Origin: Pseudomonas fulva
Lineage (GTDB): Bacteria > Pseudomonadota > Gammaproteobacteria > Pseudomonadales > Pseudomonadaceae
Assembly (NCBI RefSeq): GCF_015680705.1
Contig: NZ_JADNYP010000002.1
Coordinates: 186,001-250,000 of the forward strand
Length of the DNA: 64,000 bases
Direction of reading: 5' to 3'
The position numbers were made by a program, and so were the translations under genes. Below, in pieces: positions 59,307 to 64,000 of this stretch (positions are counted from its first letter, which is position 1; each line of letters begins with the position of its first letter). Below the pieces are notes generated by a model. It worked only from the letters and a program-made list of their open reading frames with translations. It did not search any database and had not been told where the DNA came from.

Positions 59307-60098
59307 TTAACTTGTCTGTGCAGTACGGGATTGACGACGTTGGCGACGGACCAGCTCGCCGGCGAGCGCCAGGTAGGCCTGGGCGCCACGCGACTGCTTG
59401 TCGTAGGCCAGGGCCGGCATCCCGAAACTGGGCGCCTCGGCAAGCCGGATGTTTCGCGGGATGACGGTGTCGTAGAGCTGCTCGCCGAAGTGCTCTTTGA
59501 GCTGGGCGGAAACATCGTTGTTCAGGCTCAGGCGCGGATCGTACATGGTTCGCAGCAAGCCCTCGATCTTCAGTGCGGGATTGAGCTTGGCGGCGATGCG
59601 CTTGATGTTGTCGACCAGGTCGCTCAGGCCCTCGAGCGCGTAATACTCGCACTGCATGGGGATGATCACCCCGTCGGAGGCGACCAGGGCGTTGAGCGTG
59701 AGCATCGACAGCGACGGCGGGCAGTCGATGAGGATGTAGTCGTAGTTGTCGCGGATCGGCGCCAGCGCATTGCGCAAACGACTCTCCTTGACCTGCATCT
59801 CGAGCAACACCACCTCGGCCGCGGTGAGATCCCGGTTGGCCGGCAGCAACTGGTAGTTGCCGTGCTCGGAGAAGTGCATGGCCTGGGCGAGGTCGCACTC
59901 GCCGATCAGCAGGTCATACACCGAGTGCTCCAGCACGTGCTTGTCCACGCCGCTGCCCATGGTGGCGTTGCCCTGTGGATCGAGATCGATCAGCAGCACC
60001 CGGCGCTTGGTCGCGGCCAGCGATGCGGCAAGATTGATGCAGGTGGTGGTCTTGCCCACGCCACCCTTCTGGTTCGCGATTGCGAATACCTTAGCCAT
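59307..60098 (-). CDS. parA: Chromosome partitioning ATPase ParA
   Basis: A 263-residue ATPase with deviant Walker A NQKGGVGKTTTCINLAASL at residue 9 and DYILIDCPPSLSMLTLNAL near residue 120. With ParB it segregates the origin region. Stop and parB start are 9 bases apart. Confidence 0.97.
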   Translation of the reverse strand: MAKVFAIANQKGGVGKTTTCINLAASLAATKRRVLLIDLDPQGNATMGSGVDKHVLEHSVYDLLIGECDLAQAMHFSEHGNYQLLPANRDLTAAEVVLLEMQVKESRLRNALAPIRDNYDYILIDCPPSLSMLTLNALVASDGVIIPMQCEYYALEGLSDLVDNIKRIAAKLNPALKIEGLLRTMYDPRLSLNNDVSAQLKEHFGEQLYDTVIPRNIRLAEAPSFGMPALAYDKQSRGAQAYLALAGELVRRQRRQSRTAQTS

Positions 60099-60116
60099 TG
60101 TTGCGTGTGTTCCCAG

Positions 60117-60767
60117 TCATGCCTTGCGGCGCAGTATCAGTAGATGGCGTTGGCCTTGGCAACCCGGTACGGTCAAGGCGTGTTCGCTTTCCACTGTGAA
60201 GTCTGCCGGCAATGCTACCAGTTCATCGGCAGGATGCAGCCCTTTCATTGCAAGCCAGCGCGTTTCGACGTCGCCGAGGTGACGTGTCCAGCCGGTGAAG
60301 TTTTCCATGCTGCTGAATGCACGGGAAATGATTCCGCAGAAAGGCCGTGGCGGCTGGAACGCTTCGACCCGACTGTGGATAACCTGCAGGTTGTCCAGGC
60401 CCAGCTCCATCTTCACCTGAGTCAGGAAACGGGTCTTCTTGCCGTTGCTGTCAAGCAGGGTGACCTGCTTGCCAGGATGGAGAATGGCCAGCGGGATGCC
60501 GGGCATGCCCCCGCCGCTGCCGACATCCAGCCAGTGCTGGGTGTCGCTGTGGATAAACGACATGACGCTGAGGCTGTCGAGCAAATGTCGGGACACCATC
60601 TCGTCAGGGTCACGCACGGCCGTCAGGTTGTACGCCTTGTTCCACTTGATCAGCAACGCTAGATAATCCAGCAGCCGCTGCTGCTGCTGGGCATCCAGCT
60701 TCACGCCCAGCTCGCGGGCACCTGTGGACAACTCTTGTGCATGTTGCGGGGTGACCAGGGCACTCAA
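60117..60767 (-). CDS. rsmG: 16S rRNA m7G527 methyltransferase
   Basis: RsmG (216 residues) methylates G527 of 16S rRNA using SAM; its loss gives low-level streptomycin resistance. SAM motif [19 protein letters not shown] near residue 76 and [20 protein letters not shown] near residue 48. Start appears to be TTG 60767, overlapping the mnmG stop by four bases (TTGA). Two exact DnaA boxes lie inside (60373–60381, 60548–60556). Confidence 0.94.
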   Translation of the reverse strand: MSALVTPQHAQELSTGARELGVKLDAQQQQRLLDYLALLIKWNKAYNLTAVRDPDEMVSRHLLDSLSVMSFIHSDTQHWLDVGSGGGMPGIPLAILHPGKQVTLLDSNGKKTRFLTQVKMELGLDNLQVIHSRVEAFQPPRPFCGIISRAFSSMENFTGWTRHLGDVETRWLAMKGLHPADELVALPADFTVESEHALTVPGCQGQRHLLILRRKA

Positions 60768-62656
60768 GCGCTTTGCTCCAGTTCGCGGCCGGCGCCACGC
60801 TTTTTCAAATGGATGAGCAACAGGGAAATCGCCGCCGGCGTCACGCCAGGGATCCGGGAAGCCTGGCCGAGCGTTTCCGGACGCGCCTGGCCAAGCTTGC
60901 CCTGGATCTCCTTGGACAGTCCGCAGATGCCGGAATAGTCGATATCCACAGGCAGGCGAGTATCTTCGCTGGCCCGCAGGCGGGCGATTTCTTCCTGCTG
61001 CCGATCGATGTAGCCGGCGTACTTGGTCTTGATTTCCACCTGCTCGGCAACCTGGGGATCGACCAGCGAGGCCCCTGTCGCCTCGACCAGCCCGGCGTAG
61101 TCCACTTCCGGACGAGTCAGCAGGCTGAGCAGGTTGTATTCGTGACTCAGCGGCGTGCCGAAGCGTTCGGCGATCGCTTCGCCCTGGGGCGTGTTCGGGC
61201 GAATCCAGGTGCTCCTGAGACGTTGTTCCTCGCGTTCGATGCCTTCGCGTTTGCTGCAGAAGGCCGCCCAGCGAGCGTCGTCTATCAACCCCAGTTCACG
61301 GCCTTGCTCGGTCAGGCGCAGGTCGGCGTTGTCTTCGCGCAGGATCAGACGGTATTCGGCGCGCGAAGTGAACATGCGGTACGGCTCCTGGGTGCCCAGG
61401 GTGATCAGGTCATCGACCAGCACTCCGATGTAGGCCTCGTCGCGGCGTGGACACCAGCTTTCACGGCCCTGCGCGCGCAAGGCGGCGTTGGTACCGGCCA
61501 GCAGGCCCTGCGCGCCGGCTTCTTCGTAGCCGGTGGTGCCGTTGATCTGCCCGGCGAAGAACAGGCCGCCGATGACCTTGGTCTCGAGGCTGTACTTGAG
61601 GTCACGCGGATCGAAGTAATCGTATTCGATGGCATAGCCGGGACGGACGATATGGGCGTTTTCCATGCCGCGGATCGAACGGACGACTTCCAGCTGCACG
61701 TCGAACGGCAGCGAAGTGGAGATCCCGTTGGGATACAGCTCGTGGGTCGTCAGGCCTTCGGGCTCGATGAACACCTGGTGGCTCTGCTTGTCGGCGAAAC
61801 GATGGATCTTGTCCTCGATCGACGGGCAGTAGCGCGGGCCGATGCCTTCGATCATGCCTGAATACATCGGCGAGCGATCGAGATTGGCAGCAATGATCTC
61901 GTGGGTACGCGCGTTGGTGTGGGTGATCCAGCAACTGACCTGCCGTGGGTGCAGGTCGGCGCTACCCATGAAGGACATTACCGGGATGGGCGTATCGCCT
62001 GGCTGTTCGGTCATCACCGAGTAGTCCACCGAGCGGCCATCGATACGTGGCGGCGTCCCGGTCTTGAGCCTGCCGACCCGCAGCGGCAGCTCGCGCAGGC
62101 GATGCGCCAGGGCGATCGACGGTGGATCACCGGCGCGGCCGCCGGAATGGTTCTGCAGACCGATGTGGATAAGCCCGCCAAGGAAGGTCCCGGTGGTCAG
62201 CACCACGGCATCGGCGAAGAAGCGCAGGCCCATCTGGGTCACCACGCCCTTGACCTGGTCCTGCTCGACGATCAGGTCGTCGCACGACTGCTGGAATATC
62301 CACAGGTTGGGCTGGTTTTCCAGGATCTCCCGCACGACCGCCTTGTAGATGGCGCGGTCGGCCTGGGCGCGAGTGGCGCGTACCGCCGGGCCCTTGCGGT
62401 TGTTCAGGACGCGGAACTGGATGCCGCTCTTGTCGGTGGCCAACGCCATGGCACCACCGAGCGCATCGATCTCCTTGACCAGATGGCTCTTGCCAATGCC
62501 ACCAATTGCTGGGTTACAGCTCATGTGACCGAGGGTTTCCACGTTATGGGTCAGCAACAGGGTCTTGGCCCCCATGCGTGCCGACGCAAGCGCAGCCTCG
62601 GTACCGGCATGGCCGCCGCCGATGACGATCACTTCAAAACGGGAAGGGAAATCCAC
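60764..62656 (-). CDS. mnmG: tRNA-U34 carboxymethylaminomethyl enzyme MnmG
   Basis: MnmG (630 residues, also gidA), an FAD enzyme that works with MnmE to modify U34 of tRNAs. Motifs [19 protein letters not shown] at residue 9, [20 protein letters not shown] near residue 46, and [11 protein letters not shown] near residue 155. GTG 62656 is preferred because GAGG stands six bases upstream and the protein then begins MDFPSRFE; GTG 62659 is also possible. Confidence 0.96.
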   Translation of the reverse strand: MDFPSRFEVIVIGGGHAGTEAALASARMGAKTLLLTHNVETLGHMSCNPAIGGIGKSHLVKEIDALGGAMALATDKSGIQFRVLNNRKGPAVRATRAQADRAIYKAVVREILENQPNLWIFQQSCDDLIVEQDQVKGVVTQMGLRFFADAVVLTTGTFLGGLIHIGLQNHSGGRAGDPPSIALAHRLRELPLRVGRLKTGTPPRIDGRSVDYSVMTEQPGDTPIPVMSFMGSADLHPRQVSCWITHTNARTHEIIAANLDRSPMYSGMIEGIGPRYCPSIEDKIHRFADKQSHQVFIEPEGLTTHELYPNGISTSLPFDVQLEVVRSIRGMENAHIVRPGYAIEYDYFDPRDLKYSLETKVIGGLFFAGQINGTTGYEEAGAQGLLAGTNAALRAQGRESWCPRRDEAYIGVLVDDLITLGTQEPYRMFTSRAEYRLILREDNADLRLTEQGRELGLIDDARWAAFCSKREGIEREEQRLRSTWIRPNTPQGEAIAERFGTPLSHEYNLLSLLTRPEVDYAGLVEATGASLVDPQVAEQVEIKTKYAGYIDRQQEEIARLRASEDTRLPVDIDYSGICGLSKEIQGKLGQARPETLGQASRIPGVTPAAISLLLIHLKKRGAGRELEQSA

Positions 62657-63160
62657 CACGCACCTCGTGCCTGTTTCGCGAATAGAGAAGGTAAGCCGCC
62701 AAGTATAGGGACTTCAGAGGGTTACAGGAAAGCGTTTGGACAATTTTTGATCAGCCTGTGGATGAACGGCAAGCAATAGACATCATGAAGAGAAAATTAA
62801 GAAAAGCTTGTTTTTATGTTTATTCTTAAGCACCACACCTTCTGTGGATAAATCTCTACAAGCCTTTGTTTGCATGATGTACAGAGATTTTGAAAGCTGT
62901 TATCCAAAGGCCATGAACCCTCTGTATAACTCTGTTCATCCTGTGGACTGAATGGTTCGTTATGCACAGGGCGGTTTATGCACAGGCATGCTGGACGGGT
63001 TATCAACGGAGCTGCTGATAGGTTTTCCACAGGGCTCCGAAGGATGGGGCGCGCTTGGATGGGGTCATACGTTCGCACTGGAGGGAAGCCGGAAGGGCAA
63101 GCAGGGCTGGAAGCGAACGAGAAAGGCCGACGTCACTGAGGGACGTCGACCAGCTGTGAG
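62657..63160. other. mnmG–mnmE intergenic region with DnaA boxes (second origin-like region)
   Basis: About 500 bases with no convincing gene. It contains an exact DnaA box at 62843–62851 and single-mismatch boxes at 62757, 62900, 62960, 62976 and 63024, plus weaker ones (62942, 63001). A 40-base AT-rich stretch (about 62788–62828) resembles a DNA unwinding element. Pseudomonas is known to have two DnaA-box regions near dnaA–rpmH and between the 50K (mnmE) and gidA genes; this is the latter. Whether it fires is not visible. Confidence 0.75.
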
Positions 63161-64000
63161 CTATTTACCGATACAGAAACTCGAGAAGATACGGCCGAGC
63201 AGATCATCCGAGCTGAAGGCGCCAGTGATCTCGCCAAGCGCGTGCTGCGCCTGGCGCAAGTCTTCGGCCAACAATTCACCAGCACCAGCCAGAGTCAGCT
63301 GGTCACGCCCGTGCTCCAGATGCGAACTGGCCTGGCGCAGCGCTTCGAGATGACGTCGGCGAGCGCTGAAGCTGCTTTCGGCGGTCTGTTCATACCCCAT
63401 GCAGGACTTGAGATGTTCGCGCAACAGATCGAGGCCCATGGCGTCCTGGTTGGCGCTCAAGGTGAGCGTGACGTGGCCGTCGGCGCTTTGCTCGAGCCCG
63501 ACCACCTCGCCACTCAGGTCGGCCTTGTTCCTGATCAGGGTGACCTTGGCGGCATCCGGTCGCTCGGCGAGGAATTCCGGCCACAGGGCGAAGGGATCGT
63601 TCGCTTCCGGCGCGGTACTGTCGACGACCAGCAGGATCCGGTCGGCTTCACCAATCGCTTTGAGGGCGCGCTGCACGCCTATCTGCTCCACCTGGTCCTC
63701 GGTGGCACGCAGACCCGCGGTATCCACCACATGCAGTGGCATGCCATCGATGTGGATATGTTCACGAAGAATGTCTCGAGTGGTGCCGGCGATATCGGTC
63801 ACGATGGCGGCTTCACGTCCGGCCAGCAGGTTCAGCAGGCTAGACTTGCCGGCGTTCGGCCGGCCGGCGATCACCACGGTCATGCCATCGCGCAGCAGAG
63901 CGCCCTGCCCGGCCTCGTGCCGTACTGTGGACAACTCTTGGCGGACGGCGTCGAGCATCGACAGCACATGTCCGTCGGCCAGAAAGTCGATCTCTTCCTC
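63161..64000 (-). CDS. mnmE: tRNA modification GTPase MnmE, C-terminal part (5' end outside window)
   Basis: The C-terminal ~280 residues of MnmE (trmE, thdF). Visible are the G-domain motifs [25 protein letters not shown] (G2/G3), LIRNKADL (G4) and the family C-terminus [11 protein letters not shown], whose Cys is essential. The ATG at 63967 is internal; the frame continues past the right edge. With MnmG it forms the cmnm5U34 complex. Confidence 0.97.
   Translation of the reverse strand, partial: EEEIDFLADGHVLSMLDAVRQELSTVRHEAGQGALLRDGMTVVIAGRPNAGKSSLLNLLAGREAAIVTDIAGTTRDILREHIHIDGMPLHVVDTAGLRATEDQVEQIGVQRALKAIGEADRILLVVDSTAPEANDPFALWPEFLAERPDAAKVTLIRNKADLSGEVVGLEQSADGHVTLTLSANQDAMGLDLLREHLKSCMGYEQTAESSFSARRRHLEALRQASSHLEHGRDQLTLAGAGELLAEDLRQAQHALGEITGAFSSDDLLGRIFSSFCIGK

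Noticed and set aside
58341..60143. 600-codon open frame on the plus strand
   Set aside because: Antisense to parB and parA, no recognisable domains.

Overview
The window reads as the chromosome of a fluorescent Pseudomonas of the P. putida group, just to one side of the replication origin. The evidence is the order mnmE–mnmG–rsmG–parA–parB–atpIBEFHAGDC–glmU–glmS at the right end, high GC with Pseudomonas-type codon use, and gene neighbourhoods typical of the group (purEK, aspA, pycA/pycB/pycR, zwf with an RpiR regulator, uvrD, zigA/folE2). A complete hcnABC operon (hydrogen cyanide synthase) makes a P. entomophila-like cyanogenic member more likely than a KT2440-like strain. That species hint is inference from remembered gene content. 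No rRNA, tRNA, IS element, prophage or CRISPR array was found; the window looks like core genome with a few accessory operons.

Layout, left to right. 1–9 kb: end of an MHS-type transporter, a hotdog thioesterase, a sugar-phosphate mutarotase, two small envelope proteins, purEK with a structured leader, a secreted metzincin-like protein, a HypT-like LysR regulator and divergent aspA. 9–16 kb: a polyamine-flavoured island with an AraC regulator, acetylpolyamine amidohydrolase, PotF-like binding protein, a MocR regulator, and divergent paiB plus two GNAT acetyltransferases. 16–24 kb: two-subunit pyruvate carboxylase with PycR, then an RpiR/HexR-type regulator and zwf separated by a palindromic operator. 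24–31 kb: uvrD, a Tim44-domain protein, a SMI1-type protein, a Kef-type antiporter, a second thioesterase and a strongly degenerate PdxY. 31–36 kb: the zinc-starvation cluster (a COG0523 GTPase, a DUF1826 protein and zigA, with divergent folE2) around a palindromic Zur-like site. 36–42 kb: cardiolipin synthase, cfa and hcnABC. 42–47 kb: a LysR–CoA-transferase–HMG-CoA-lyase-like–MFS catabolic unit. 47–64 kb: glmS, a DeoR-type regulator, glmU, the ATP synthase operon, parAB, rsmG, mnmG and the 3' part of mnmE.

The most unusual signal is replication-related and partly hidden in coding DNA. At least 11 exact DnaA boxes (TTATCCACA on either strand) occur where about 0.5 would be expected in random sequence of this length. 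They sit in discrete places. One is a five-unit array with exact 12-bp period that reads Leu-Ser-Thr-x in the linker of the MocR regulator. A second is a dense cluster across the convergent DUF3301/COG0523 gene ends. A third is the mnmG–mnmE intergenic region, which also has an AT-rich stretch and matches the second DnaA-box region known from Pseudomonas origins. A near-perfect parS site lies inside folE2. Together with parAB these suggest that DnaA-binding and segregation sites are spread over more than 50 kb beside the origin.
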